Both the position numbers and the translations under genes were made by a program. Of a DNA stretch of 64,000 nucleotides, positions 1 through 9,327 are shown piece after piece. How positions within the stretch are numbered: the first letter of the stretch is position 1; the number at the start of each line of letters is the position of its first letter. Source of the DNA: Flavobacteriia bacterium. Its GTDB lineage: Bacteria; Bacteroidota; Bacteroidia; Flavobacteriales; Flavobacteriaceae. The stretch is taken from positions 1-64,000 of the forward strand of contig JAABRF010000005.1 in the NCBI GenBank assembly GCA_011391075.1, read 5' to 3'. A model generated the notes under the pieces. The model saw only the letters and a list, made by a program, of their open reading frames with translations, was not told where the DNA came from and searched no databases.

Positions 1-560
1 TGACAGGTATGGTCAAGATTGGATCGGTCGTGTCTTGTACGGTAATGGTTTGACTTAAGGTTGTACTGTTGCTACAGTTGTCCGTAGCTGTCCAGGTTCT
101 GGTTAAAGTATAACTGTCTGCACATGCTCCATCTGTTCGGGTTTCTCCATCGTAGGTTACCGTTACACTTGTATCACAATTGTCTGTCGCTGTGGCTGTA
201 CCTACTGCAGGTACTGCACTACATTCTACCGTAACATTGACAGGTATGGTCAAGATTGGATCGGTCGTGTCATTGACATTAATAGTATGGTTGATGGTAG
301 AGAAATTTCCACAAGCATCCGTTATTCTATAAACTCTGGTAATGACTATCGGACAAGTACCTGTTGAAGTTTGGGTAGAACTTACTACCAATGAAGCGTC
401 TGCAGTACAATTGTCTGATATCGCAGGATTACCCGTTAAGGCTTCCAAGGCTGCTACGGTTGTTACCGCTGCTGGAGCTGCTGATACATTACATCCAGCA
501 ACATTGGTTGCGGTAATAGTACCAGTTATGGTTGGGGCTGTCGTGTCATTGACATTGACA
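1..560 (-). repeat. In-frame tandem HYR-like repeats, 79-residue period
   Basis: The same stretch (plus-strand start tgacaggtatggtcaagatt) occurs at 1 and 238, giving a 237-bp period that keeps the reading frame. The repeat unit encodes TIPVNVTVECSAVPAVG followed by TATDNCD and TLTRTWTATDNC. A more diverged unit lies at about 240-560. This is coding repetition within the adhesin, not a mobile element. Confidence 0.85.
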
Positions 561-2470
561 GTTGTTTGACATGTAGAAGTACAACCATTGCTATTAGTTA
601 GAACAAGTGTAAGAACAAAAGACAGATTACAAGAATTTCCAGCAATTACAGTTACGCTTTGAGTGTTGGATGCTCCTGAAATAGATCCATTACCAGAAAT
701 AGACCAAGCATAAGTTGACATTCCGGCAGGAGCAGTAAAACTATTTGAAGAACCTACACAAACTGGACCGGAAGTACCGGTAATACTACAACTCGGCAAG
801 GCATTAACAACTACACTAGCAGTTGTTGAAGCTGTACAACCTGTAGAACTAGTTGTAGTTAAGGTAACTGTTTTGGTTCCTGAAGTTGACCAACTTATTC
901 CAGTAGGGTTTTGAGCCGTACTAGTTGCAGGAGATGCCCCTGAACCAAAATTCCAAGCATAAGTTGCACCAGTACCAGCATTTGCAGCTGTAAAATTACC
1001 TAAAGCATTAACACATATTGGGCTTGGAGTTGAGGTGATGTTTGCAACCAATACATTGGCTTGCGTATCTGTATCAGTTGCTGAATTGTTTGAAGTGTTT
1101 GGATCGGTTGTGCCGGTTGGGGCAGAAACCGTAGCTGTATTTACTAAATTCCCCGAAAAATTACAAGGAATAGCTAAAATAACACTATAAGAAACAGTAC
1201 CTCCATTTGGAAGATTTACACTTTGATTAATATTACCGGTACCAGAAGAAGTTCCCGTTGCTCCACCCGAAAATGTAGCTGTCCAACTAGAAATTGAAGT
1301 TCCGGTAGGTGCTGTATCAACAACTCCAACACTATTTGCACTACAAGGCCCATTATTTGAAACAACTACTGTATAGGTTTTGGATTGTCCAGAAGAATAT
1401 GTGGTTGAACCATCTGTTTTAGTAACACTCAAATCTGCAACTTGATTGATTGTAACAGTTACAGGATCAACAACAGTTACTGGATTTACGTCACAATTAT
1501 AACACGTTATCTCAGCCGTATAAGTTGTATTAACAGTAGGACAAACTGTCGTTGTTAGGTTATTTGTAATTAGATTGTGACTTGGATCATACCAACCAAA
1601 AGTATAGTTTGCTGCTGTTGGATTTTCTGGTAGAAATTGCCAAGTTTCATTAGTTGCGCTCCAAGGTGAGTCAGAGGTTTGACGACCCGGTGCTGCATAT
1701 CCAACAGTTCTAGCATTATTTTGAATACCAACTACCGCTCTACCACCATTCCAAGTACAACCACTGGGTTTGTCAATAAGATTAACAGTAATAATATTAG
1801 TTGTTTCTTGTATTATTATTTGTTGAGTTGTTTTTTTATCTATACAGCTTCCATAACCAGTTTGAAGATAGTGCTGAACAGCATTATAATTTACAACAAA
1901 CTGTCTAAAAGGTGCTGTACCTGTAACAAAATAATCTATGGAACCACTTCCTCCAATTGCAACTTCTGTAAGTAAATCATGATAAGCTCCAAAAATTGTA
2001 TTACGCATCAGCGCAGCATTTGGAACATTTTGATTAAATGACCATGGACAAAAACCACCAGGAACATTATCAGTTGTATTGAAGGTAACAACCCCATTAT
2101 CACCAATTAACAATTGGTTATAAGTATTTCCAAAATAACTAAAATTAAATCCAATATTGATGATACTTGACCAACGATCATCGACTGTAATATTGGTAGC
2201 AGTAGCAGGTACAGGAATAGGCGCACAATAATCGTTTCCAATAATATAGGTATTGGTATTAGAACCTATAGACAAATTCTGAACATCAATTGCTGCTGTT
2301 AAAGTGGCACATGAACCACAATCAACAGATGTATCTGCTCCAGCATAAACACCCATTCCACAATTAATATCCGATGTTTGAGAAAAGGCATTAAAACTTA
2401 TTCCTAATATGAAGATATTTAGAAAAAGTGTAAAAATACCTTGTAAATTGAAAGAATATTTTTTTTCCAT
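1..2470 (-). CDS. Giant secreted repeat adhesin, N-terminal part (3' end outside window)
   Basis: The minus strand is open from an ATG at 2470 to the window edge, at least 823 codons. An N-terminal signal peptide (about residues 1-30, ending near AFSQ) is followed by a domain of about 230 residues with the phrase IGFNFSYFGNTYNQLLIGDNG, common at the start of flavobacterial surface proteins. Then come a DUF11/CARDB-like segment (SVTKTDGSTTY), a PKD-like segment (TYAWNFGSG), a second Ig/PKD-like segment (TYAWSISGNG) and HYR-like repeats starting NDTTAPTI and QDTTDPIL. Two HYR units repeat exactly 237 bp (79 residues) apart at 1 and 238. Such proteins are usually exported by the type IX system via a C-terminal signal, which would lie outside the window. 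It starts 10 bp after the upstream gene, so the two are probably one operon. The exact ligand or gliding role is unknown. Confidence 0.85.
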   Translation of the reverse strand, partial: MEKKYSFNLQGIFTLFLNIFILGISFNAFSQTSDINCGMGVYAGADTSVDCGSCATLTAAIDVQNLSIGSNTNTYIIGNDYCAPIPVPATATNITVDDRWSSIINIGFNFSYFGNTYNQLLIGDNGVVTFNTTDNVPGGFCPWSFNQNVPNAALMRNTIFGAYHDLLTEVAIGGSGSIDYFVTGTAPFRQFVVNYNAVQHYLQTGYGSCIDKKTTQQIIIQETTNIITVNLIDKPSGCTWNGGRAVVGIQNNARTVGYAAPGRQTSDSPWSATNETWQFLPENPTAANYTFGWYDPSHNLITNNLTTTVCPTVNTTYTAEITCYNCDVNPVTVVDPVTVTINQVADLSVTKTDGSTTYSSGQSKTYTVVVSNNGPCSANSVGVVDTAPTGTSISSWTATFSGGATGTSSGTGNINQSVNLPNGGTVSYSVILAIPCNFSGNLVNTATVSAPTGTTDPNTSNNSATDTDTQANVLVANITSTPSPICVNALGNFTAANAGTGATYAWNFGSGASPATSTAQNPTGISWSTSGTKTVTLTTTSSTGCTASTTASVVVNALPSCSITGTSGPVCVGSSNSFTAPAGMSTYAWSISGNGSISGASNTQSVTVIAGNSCNLSFVLTLVLTNSNGCTSTCQTTVNVNDTTAPTITGTITATNVAGCNVSAAPAAVTTVAALEALTGNPAISDNCTADASLVVSSTQTSTGTCPIVITRVYRITDACGNFSTINHTINVNDTTDPILTIPVNVTVECSAVPAVGTATATDNCDTSVTVTYDGETRTDGACADSYTLTRTWTATDNCSNSTTLSQTITVQDTTDPILTIPV

Positions 2471-2480
2471 TGGAGATTAT

Positions 2481-3026
2481 TTAGAATGAAAATTCAGTTT
2501 GCAAAATTGACTCTATCAGTAAACTTTTACAATTCACAGAGTTTATTTGGATTTTGGAAAAATTAATCTTTTCCTGATTAATAATTTCAGAAACATTTTG
2601 CGATACAAAAAAATCTAATTTTACATCGGCTGGAATTTTTAATAAAAGGTATGACTTTTCATCATTTCTTTCAATTATTAAGTTTTCATTTAAACCGTAT
2701 AAAACTATTTTACTCAACAAATTCACAGAAGTCTTAATTCTGTGTTTTTTATACTCTAAAGCATTAAAATCTAGATTAACTACTGCAATTCTAATTTCAA
2801 CTTCATTTTCACTAGTATTCTCTATACTAAAATGAAAACCTTTACTAATAGAAGCATCTCTTTTGAGCATATCTGTGGCAGCATCATTATCCACAATCAT
2901 TTTAATACCACAATTATCACCTAATGATTTTTGTGTATCTTGACTTTGTATGACAATACTGATATTCCCCAAAAAGATTAATAGTAGATAACGAAAAAAG
3001 CGCATTTTAGACCAAAGATTATTCAT
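2481..3026 (-). CDS. Small secreted protein of unknown function, upstream of the adhesin
   Basis: A 181-residue protein that I do not recognise. It starts at 3026 or, more naturally for a signal peptide, at the internal ATG at 3005 (MRFFRYLLLIFLGNISIVIQSQ). The rest looks like a beta-rich extracytoplasmic domain with three cysteines (in DNCGIK and VNCKSL regions) and no transmembrane segment. It lies directly upstream of the giant adhesin, with 10 bp between its stop and the adhesin start. It is probably co-transcribed and may be an accessory or cargo protein, but that is inference from position only. Confidence 0.65.
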   Translation of the reverse strand: MNNLWSKMRFFRYLLLIFLGNISIVIQSQDTQKSLGDNCGIKMIVDNDAATDMLKRDASISKGFHFSIENTSENEVEIRIAVVNLDFNALEYKKHRIKTSVNLLSKIVLYGLNENLIIERNDEKSYLLLKIPADVKLDFFVSQNVSEIINQEKINFSKIQINSVNCKSLLIESILQTEFSF

Positions 3027-3078
3027 AATAGAGAAGTTTGAACAATTAATTTTTCAGTTTACAACATATACTTCCTTG

Positions 3079-3086
3079 CAAAGTTA
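3079..3086 (-). promoter_or_regulatory. Candidate -7 element for the adhesin operon
   Basis: On the minus strand the sequence reads TAACTTTG, an exact match to the Bacteroidota -7 consensus TAnnTTTG. It lies about 50 bp upstream of the ATG at 3026. No clear TTTG is visible at the -33 position, so this is only a candidate. Confidence 0.4.
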
Positions 3087-3275
3087 AACAATTATTCACA
3101 ATTGTTAATAACTTTTTCATGATATTTGTCACTTTTATAAATAATATTTATTTAACAATATATAAATCAAATAATTAAAATTAAATGATTAATAAAAACA
3201 TAACTCTCCGGTAAAACTTCATGCTTTAAATCAAATTTTTGTAATATTGTCCCATCAATCTAAAAACCAAACATT

Positions 3276-3686
3276 ATGTATCCAGAAGAAATTGTGAACC
3301 CCATGCGGGCTGAATTAACCGAAAACGGATTTGAAGAATTATTTTTTGATTACGAAGTAGATCAAGCTTTATCTAAAAAAGGCACAACGCTGATAATGGT
3401 CAACTCAGTCTGTGGATGTGCGGCCCGAACAGCCAGACCAGGAACTATTATGTCTTTGAAAGGAATTAAAAAACCCAATCATTTATTTACCGTATTTGCC
3501 GGTGTTGATCAAGAAGCAACCGCTAGGGCTAGAGACTATATGATTCCTTATCCTCCTTCTTCACCATCATTAGCACTATTTAAAGACGGAGAACTCATCC
3601 ACATGTGGGAACGACATCATATTGAAGGCAGACCAGCTGAAGTCATAGCTGAGGATATGGCTTTGATCTTTGAAAAATATTGTTAA
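3276..3686 (+). CDS. Bacilliredoxin, BrxA/BrxB family (YphP/YqiW-like)
   Basis: A 136-residue protein matching the usual length and sequence of the BrxA/BrxB (DUF1094) family. The diagnostic CGC motif is in NSVCGCAARTARPG at about residues 46-48. In Bacillus these proteins remove bacillithiol from S-bacillithiolated proteins. Many Bacteroidota carry a single homologue. It starts MYPEEIVNPMRAEL, typical for the family, and sits alone between the divergent adhesin operon and the HD-domain gene. Family assignment is confident; whether this organism uses bacillithiol is not shown here. Confidence 0.93.
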   Translation: MYPEEIVNPMRAELTENGFEELFFDYEVDQALSKKGTTLIMVNSVCGCAARTARPGTIMSLKGIKKPNHLFTVFAGVDQEATARARDYMIPYPPSSPSLALFKDGELIHMWERHHIEGRPAEVIAEDMALIFEKYC

Positions 3687-3758
3687 TTTTAGCCTACCGG
3701 AGTGACAGGTTATTCAGTTCGTTTTTTAATTAATTGCATTCATCCTTAATCATCATAA

Positions 3759-3786
3759 ACCCAAAGGTTTTAGAAAACCTTTGGGT
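3759..3786 (+). terminator. Hairpin between bacilliredoxin and HD-domain genes
   Basis: A perfect 13-bp inverted repeat (acccaaaggtttt / aaaacctttgggt) with a 2-nt centre lies 72 bp after the bacilliredoxin stop and 11 bp before the next ATG. It is not followed by a T-run, so it may act on translation of the downstream gene rather than terminate. Confidence 0.5.
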
Positions 3787-3797
3787 CTAAACAAGTC

Positions 3798-4463
3798 ATG
3801 AACAACGAAAATATCCTTCAAAATACAATTGATTTTGTAAAAGAAACCCTTAAAGAAGCTGAAGGTGGACATGATTGGTTTCACATTGAAAGAGTATTTC
3901 ACAATGCGTTGTTAATTGCAAAAAACGAATCGGTTGACCCTTTCATTGTAGCATTGGGAGCCTTATTACACGACATTGCCGATGCTAAATTTCACGATGG
4001 GGATGAAAATAAAGGTCCTCAAATGGCTTTTGAATTTTTATCAAAACTGGGTGTTTCAATAGAAGTAATCGAACATGTCCAAAACATCATTCGACATATA
4101 TCTTTCAAACAAACCAAAGATCAATTAGCTTCTCCCTTTTCATCAAAAGAATTGGAAGTGGTGCGTGATGCTGATCGCTTAGATGCCATTGGTGCAATCG
4201 GTATTGCACGAGCCTTTAACTATGGCGGTTTTAAAAACAGAAGTTTGTACGATCCGGAAATCAAACCCAATCTACAAATGTCGAAGGAGGAATACAAAAA
4301 CAGTAAAGCCCCAACTATCAATCATTTTTACGAAAAATTATTGCTATTAAAAGACATGATACACACGGAGACCGGTAAGAAAATGGCTGAAGAAAGACAT
4401 CAGTTTATGATTGAATTTCTCAAACAATTTGCTTTAGAAACAGGCATTAAACTTCATTATTAA
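3798..4463 (+). CDS. HD-domain metal-dependent phosphohydrolase (YedJ-like)
   Basis: A 221-residue single-domain HD hydrolase. The metal ligands are visible in order: His in GGHDWFHIERV (about residue 24-28), the HD pair in ALLHDIADAKF (about 58), His in IIRHISFK (about 98) and Asp in VRDADRLDAIG (about 124). The DADRLDAIGAIGIARAF segment is characteristic of the YedJ-like HD subfamily. The natural substrate is not known for most members. It sits between two strong hairpins and appears to be a single-gene unit. Confidence 0.88.
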   Translation: MNNENILQNTIDFVKETLKEAEGGHDWFHIERVFHNALLIAKNESVDPFIVALGALLHDIADAKFHDGDENKGPQMAFEFLSKLGVSIEVIEHVQNIIRHISFKQTKDQLASPFSSKELEVVRDADRLDAIGAIGIARAFNYGGFKNRSLYDPEIKPNLQMSKEEYKNSKAPTINHFYEKLLLLKDMIHTETGKKMAEERHQFMIEFLKQFALETGIKLHY

Positions 4464-4509
4464 ATTAAAAGTGAGTGTTTCTTGTTATAAAGAAACACTC
4501 ACTTTTAAT
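4464..4509. terminator. Bidirectional terminator between the HD-domain gene and infB
   Basis: A 20-bp perfect stem (attaaaagtgagtgtttctt and its complement) with a 6-nt loop lies between two convergent genes. T/A-rich flanks on both strands fit intrinsic termination of both. Confidence 0.85.
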
Positions 4510-4540
4510 GTGCTAATATGCTAATTTGCAAATTAGCTAA
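4510..4540 (-). repeat. 8-bp tandem units (ATTAGCAC type) after infB
   Basis: On the minus strand the gap reads as tandem units of the form attagcat-attagcac between the infB stop and its terminator. The same unit recurs upstream of three genes in the export operon (55230, 57416 and 59443). Confidence 0.6.
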
Positions 4541-7306
4541 TTATTTCAATTTCTTCTTGACTTCTACTTCGTGATAAGCTTCTACTATATCACCAATTTC
4601 AATATCGTTGAAATTTTTGATTTGCATACCACAATCATAGCCTTTGGCTACCTCTTTGGCATCGTCTTTAAATCGTTTTAGAGAGTCCAATTCGCCTGTA
4701 TAAATCACAATACCATCTCGAATGATACGAATATTGGATTTTCTGTAGATTTTCCCATCAGTAACCATACATCCAGCAATACTACCTACTTTGGTTACTT
4801 TAAAGATTTCTCTGATTTCTGCATTACCTGTTATCTCTTCCTTCATTTCAGGTGACAACATACCTTCCATAGCATCTTTGACATCATTGATGGCATCATA
4901 AATAATAGAATAGGTACGAACGTCGATTTCTTCTCTATCGGCAACAGCACGGGCTGGACCAGCAGGACGGACATTAAATCCTATGATAATGGCATCGGAA
5001 GCAGAAGCCAACAATACGTCGGATTCAGTAATAGCTCCTACACCTTTATGAATAATATTTACTTGAATTTCTTCAGTAGATAATTTTTGAAGTGATCCAA
5101 ATAGAGCTTCTACCGAACCATCTACGTCTCCTTTAAGGATGATGTTTAGTTCTTTGAAATCCCCAAGAGCAATACGACGTCCGATTTCATCCAAAGTGAT
5201 GTGACGTTGTGTTCGCACTGATTGTTCTCTTTGTAATTGGGCTCTCTTATTGGCTATTTGCTTCGCTTCTCTTTCGTCTTCAAATACGTGGAATCGATCA
5301 CCTGCTTGTGGCGCACCGTCCAAACCTAGAACAGCAACTGGTGTAGAAGGTCCGGCTTCTTTAATTTTATTGCCACGTTCGTCATACATGGCTTTCACTT
5401 TACCACTATAACTTCCAGCCAACAAATAATCACCCACTCGCATGGTGCCGGCTTCGACCAACATCGTGGAAATGAATCCTTTACCTTTATCTAATTGTGC
5501 TTCAATTACAGTTCCAATTGCTTCCTTATTTGGATTGGCTTTTAAATCTAATAATTCAGCTTCCAACAGTACTTTTTCTAGAAGTAAATCTACATTCAAA
5601 CCGGCTTTAGCTGAAATCTCCTGAGACTGAATTTTACCTCCCCAATCTTCAACCAATAAATTCATTGCCGAAAGCTGCTCTTTAATTTTTTCAGGATTGG
5701 CTGCAGGTTTGTCAATTTTATTAATAGCAAACACAATTGGCACGCCTGCGGCTTGCGCATGACTTATTGCTTCTTTGGTTTGTGGCATCACTGCATCATC
5801 TGCAGCTACTACAATTACCACGATATCTGTAACTTGTGCTCCACGAGCACGCATAGCCGTAAAGGCTTCGTGACCTGGAGTATCCAAAAATGTCACTCTT
5901 TCCCCCGATTTTAAAAGTACACTATAGGCTCCAATATGCTGAGTTATACCTCCTGCTTCACCTGCAATAACATTGGCTTTTCTAATATAGTCCAATAATG
6001 ATGTTTTTCCATGGTCAACGTGACCCATAATGGTTACGATTGGAGCTCTTGACACTAAATCTTCCGGAGCATCAATTGTTTCTTGAATAGATTCTTCCAA
6101 ATCAGCTCCAACAAATTCAACAGTATAACCAAATTCATCGGCTAATATGGTAATGGTTTCAGCATCGAGACGTTGATTCATGGTCACCATCATTCCTAGA
6201 GACATACAAGCTGAAATCAACTGGTTTACCGGACTCTCCATCATGGTTGCCAATTCACTAACCGTAACAAACTCGGTTACTTTGATAACAGTGCTTTCGG
6301 CTTCACGTTGTTCCAACTCTTGTTCTGAAAGATGTCGGTGGTGATCTCTTTTTTGCTTACGATACTTAACAGATGTAGATTTCTTGCTCTTGCCTTGTAA
6401 CTTTTCAAGGGTTTCCTGAATTTGTTTTTTTACTTCATCTTCAGTTGGCTCTTCTTTAATAAATTTTTTCTTGGCTTCCAACTTAGGTTTTACCACACCT
6501 GGTTTGGCAGGCGTACCGGTATTAACCGATTTGAAAGGTTCATTGGTTCTAATTCTCTTTCTTTTCTTTTTGGCATCTTCTGAAGCTGAAGATGTTTCAG
6601 CTTCTTTTTTTCCTTTTTCCTTTTTTGGTTTGTCAAACTTTGTAAGGTCGACTTTATCCCCTGAAATTTTAGGGCCTGTTAATTTTTGATATTCCGTTTT
6701 AATAGTTTCCGGCTCTTGGGGTTTTTCATATTCATTTCCTTCAACATCTACCTCAATCTTTTTGAGTTGTTCAATTACTTTGGGAATTTCAACCGCTTCA
6801 ATCTCTTTTTCATGAACTATTTCAATCTCTTCTTGAGAAACTATTTCTTCAAACTTTTCCTCAACTTCAATTTGGATTTCTTTAACCTCTTCAATTTCCA
6901 AAGGTTTTTCTTCTTCAACTATTTCGATTTTGGGAACAACTGTTTTGGCTTTTGGAGTTAAATCAATTTTGCCAACAACTTTGGTTTGAAGTTTTTCTGT
7001 TTCAATTTTAATAACTTTATGCCTTTCTTCTTCTTCTTTTCGGATTTTTTCTAATTTCTCTCTTTCCTGCTCTTTACGTATTGCTTCAATTTCCTTTCTT
7101 TTTTCTTCACTTACTTCATCAGAAGCTACTTTTCTTTTACGGTCTGTTTGAAAAGCATCACACAAGAGATCGTACTCTTTTTCAGAAATTTTGGTAGTTG
7201 GGCGTGCTTCTACCTCAAACCCGTGACTATTAAGGTATTCAACAGCTCTTTCTAATGAAATATTTAATTCAGCAAGAACTTTATTTAACCGTTGTGTTTT
7301 TTCCAT
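4541..7306 (-). CDS. infB: Translation initiation factor IF-2
   Basis: A 921-residue IF-2. The first about 340 residues are a low-complexity Lys/Glu-rich extension, as is normal for the variable IF-2 N-terminus. The basic linker with [12 protein letters not shown] precedes the IF2N-like region. The GTPase domain follows, with G1 GHVDHGKTS at about 426, G3 DTPGHE at about 473 and G4 NKID at about 526. Domains II to IV end in [18 protein letters not shown] and a C-terminal fMet-tRNA-binding barrel. IF-2 places initiator tRNA on the 30S subunit. It is the last gene of the rimP-nusA-infB operon, the standard bacterial order, with 129 bp after nusA. Confidence 0.98.
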   Translation of the reverse strand: MEKTQRLNKVLAELNISLERAVEYLNSHGFEVEARPTTKISEKEYDLLCDAFQTDRKRKVASDEVSEEKRKEIEAIRKEQEREKLEKIRKEEEERHKVIKIETEKLQTKVVGKIDLTPKAKTVVPKIEIVEEEKPLEIEEVKEIQIEVEEKFEEIVSQEEIEIVHEKEIEAVEIPKVIEQLKKIEVDVEGNEYEKPQEPETIKTEYQKLTGPKISGDKVDLTKFDKPKKEKGKKEAETSSASEDAKKKRKRIRTNEPFKSVNTGTPAKPGVVKPKLEAKKKFIKEEPTEDEVKKQIQETLEKLQGKSKKSTSVKYRKQKRDHHRHLSEQELEQREAESTVIKVTEFVTVSELATMMESPVNQLISACMSLGMMVTMNQRLDAETITILADEFGYTVEFVGADLEESIQETIDAPEDLVSRAPIVTIMGHVDHGKTSLLDYIRKANVIAGEAGGITQHIGAYSVLLKSGERVTFLDTPGHEAFTAMRARGAQVTDIVVIVVAADDAVMPQTKEAISHAQAAGVPIVFAINKIDKPAANPEKIKEQLSAMNLLVEDWGGKIQSQEISAKAGLNVDLLLEKVLLEAELLDLKANPNKEAIGTVIEAQLDKGKGFISTMLVEAGTMRVGDYLLAGSYSGKVKAMYDERGNKIKEAGPSTPVAVLGLDGAPQAGDRFHVFEDEREAKQIANKRAQLQREQSVRTQRHITLDEIGRRIALGDFKELNIILKGDVDGSVEALFGSLQKLSTEEIQVNIIHKGVGAITESDVLLASASDAIIIGFNVRPAGPARAVADREEIDVRTYSIIYDAINDVKDAMEGMLSPEMKEEITGNAEIREIFKVTKVGSIAGCMVTDGKIYRKSNIRIIRDGIVIYTGELDSLKRFKDDAKEVAKGYDCGMQIKNFNDIEIGDIVEAYHEVEVKKKLK

Positions 7307-7435
7307 ATTAAAAAATCCTATGTTGGAAATCTTGGTTTAAGGCTTAAAAAATTATTTCGATTCGAGATGACTCATGTCATATTTTCATTACTTGCAATTG
7401 AATCGAAAAAATGCAAATATTTTTACAATAGGGTT

Positions 7436-8689
7436 TTACCCTTCAAATTCTTCTTTGAGAATGCGTTGAACATCTATTATTGTTTCCTCTTCCAAGTCGG
7501 TTCGATTTACTAAATCGGCAACACTTTGGTCCAAAATACTTTTAGCTGTATCCAATCCAACCCTTTGGAATTCTTTGATTACCCAAGCTTCAATTTCATC
7601 TGAGAATTCTGCCAATTCAACGTCTTCATCATCTATAGTTTCACGTTGCACATCAATATCATAACCTGTCAAAATACTGGCCAATTTAATATTAACCCCA
7701 TTTTTACCGATGGCTTTAGAAACTTCTTCAGGTTTTAAGTATACTTCTACACGACCTTTTTTGCCATCTCTGCGTTTTTCAGGAAAAATTTTAACTGAAA
7801 TCACATTTGCAGGACTTAAAGCTCTTTGGATAAACAAATTTTCATTCTTGGTAAAATTAATTACATCAATATTTTCATTACCCAATTCGCGTACGATGCC
7901 ATGAATACGAGAACCTTTCATTCCAACACAAGCTCCAACCGGATCAATTCTCTCATCATAGGAATCAACAGCAACTTTAGCTTTCTCTCCTGGAATACGA
8001 GCGACACCTTCAATAGTGATTAATCCTTCAAAAATTTCAGGAATTTCTTGTTCAAAAAGTTTTACCAAAAAGCGTGGATCTGTTCTTGAAAGCGTGATGT
8101 TGGGTTTATTTCCTTTTAACTCCACAAATTTGATTACGCCTTTAACATTATCGCCTTTTCTAAAAAAGTCAGACTTGATTTGTTCAGTTTTCGGCAATAC
8201 GATTTCATTGCCATCATCATCCAAAAGAATTACTGCATTGTGACGGATATGATGTACTTCGGCAGTAAATATTTCACCTTCCAATTCTTTGAAATGTTTG
8301 TAAATATTGGAACTGTCATGCTCATAAACTTTGGAAACCAAATTTTGACGTAAGGCCAGAATATCTCTTCTCCCTAAATCGGCCAATTTGAATTCCTCTG
8401 AAACTTCTTCTCCTACCTCAAAGTCGGGTTCGATTTTTTGAGCTTCTGTTAAAGAAATTTGTTTGTAAGGATCTTCCACTTCATTATCTTCTACCACAAT
8501 TCTGTTGTGCCAGATTTCCATATCTCCTTTATCAGGATTGATAATGATACTAAAACTATCATCATCTCCAAACCTTTTTCGCAAGGTAGCACTTATCACT
8601 TCCTCAAGGATAGCCATAAGCGTTACTCTATCTATACTTTTGTCGTCTTTAAATTCCGAAAACGATTCAATAAGCGCTAAATTTTCCAT
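7436..8689 (-). CDS. nusA: Transcription termination/antitermination factor NusA
   Basis: A 417-residue NusA of the short form usual in Bacteroidota, lacking the C-terminal acidic repeats of E. coli NusA. The N-terminal RNA-polymerase-binding domain (MAILEEVISATLRKRFG) is followed by an S1 domain (about 130-200), KH1 (VGACVGMKGSRIHGIVREL) and KH2 (VSKAIGKNGVNIKLAS, about residue 320-335). The acidic tail LEEETIIDVQRILKEEFEG ends the protein. It lies between rimP (10-bp gap) and infB in the expected operon. Confidence 0.97.
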   Translation of the reverse strand: MENLALIESFSEFKDDKSIDRVTLMAILEEVISATLRKRFGDDDSFSIIINPDKGDMEIWHNRIVVEDNEVEDPYKQISLTEAQKIEPDFEVGEEVSEEFKLADLGRRDILALRQNLVSKVYEHDSSNIYKHFKELEGEIFTAEVHHIRHNAVILLDDDGNEIVLPKTEQIKSDFFRKGDNVKGVIKFVELKGNKPNITLSRTDPRFLVKLFEQEIPEIFEGLITIEGVARIPGEKAKVAVDSYDERIDPVGACVGMKGSRIHGIVRELGNENIDVINFTKNENLFIQRALSPANVISVKIFPEKRRDGKKGRVEVYLKPEEVSKAIGKNGVNIKLASILTGYDIDVQRETIDDEDVELAEFSDEIEAWVIKEFQRVGLDTAKSILDQSVADLVNRTDLEEETIIDVQRILKEEFEG

Positions 8690-8699
8690 ACTTAATTGA

Positions 8700-9164
8700 T
8701 CAGTTGTAAACTATTTTAACTTTTGCTTTATTAATTTTATCGATTGATATTGAGTCTTGTTTGATAACCGTTTGTTTACCTTTCCCTTTTTCCTTTGGAA
8801 TTTTAGCCTGATATTCCAAAACAATTTGATCTTCGACTATGTCAATTAATTTTCCTTCAATTTTTTCATTACCCACTTCAACAGTGAGTATTCTCCCCAA
8901 ATTCTTTCTGTATTGCCTTGGATTGGAAATAGGCTTGGTAATATCTGGGGTAGTTACTACCAGTGAAAAATCAAAATTTTCTCGATCTAAATTGTGTTCA
9001 ATATGCCGACTAATTCTAATGCATTCTTCTAATGCTACACCATGATCTCCATCCACAATTACCTCAATACTACCCGATTGTGCAATATGACAATCAATAA
9101 GAAAGAGTTCATTATTGATCTCAAGTGCTTCATTAATCAGGTTTAAAACTTTATCGGAATCCAT
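8700..9164 (-). CDS. rimP: Ribosome maturation factor RimP
   Basis: A 154-residue protein of the usual RimP length. The N-terminal half contains IEVIVDGDHGVALEECIRISRHIE and LVVTTPDITKPI, typical of the RimP alpha/beta domain. The C-terminal half is the SH3-like barrel (RNLGRILTVEVG, GKLIDIVEDQIVLEY). It helps mature the 30S subunit. It is the first gene of the rimP-nusA-infB operon. Confidence 0.96.
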   Translation of the reverse strand: MDSDKVLNLINEALEINNELFLIDCHIAQSGSIEVIVDGDHGVALEECIRISRHIEHNLDRENFDFSLVVTTPDITKPISNPRQYRKNLGRILTVEVGNEKIEGKLIDIVEDQIVLEYQAKIPKEKGKGKQTVIKQDSISIDKINKAKVKIVYN

Positions 9165-9180
9165 TTTTTGGTAATAAAAT

Positions 9181-9199
9181 AGGGGACATAAAGTCCCCT
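9181..9199 (-). other. Hairpin in the rimP 5' leader
   Basis: The inverted repeat aggggac-ataaa-gtcccct lies between the candidate rimP promoter and its ATG, 17 bp from the ATG. It would form a stable short hairpin in the leader. Its role is unknown. Confidence 0.5.
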
Positions 9200-9228
9200 T
9201 TCTTCACTAATCTCTTGATTTTACGGTG

Positions 9229-9258
9229 CAAAGATATTCATTTTTCAATAAAATCAAA
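9229..9258 (-). promoter_or_regulatory. Candidate promoter of the rimP-nusA-infB operon
   Basis: On the minus strand TTTG is followed after 18 nt by TATCTTTG, close to the Bacteroidota consensus TTTG-N19-TAnnTTTG. It lies about 65 bp upstream of the rimP ATG. Confidence 0.6.
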
Positions 9259-9327
9259 ATTTTTACGTTATTTTCAATAGATTTTATTAACTTTACACAT
9301 TATTATTAAATTTTAAAACCACTCATT

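Noticed and set aside
1-475. Mobile-element direct repeats in the adhesin
   Set aside because: The 237-bp period is in frame and encodes a known HYR-like repeat fold, so it is coding repetition.
5442-7513. Plus-strand open frames opposite infB and nusA
   Set aside because: They lie entirely inside strongly supported minus-strand genes, have low-complexity translations (mostly Phe/Asn from the Lys/Glu repeats) and no start signals.
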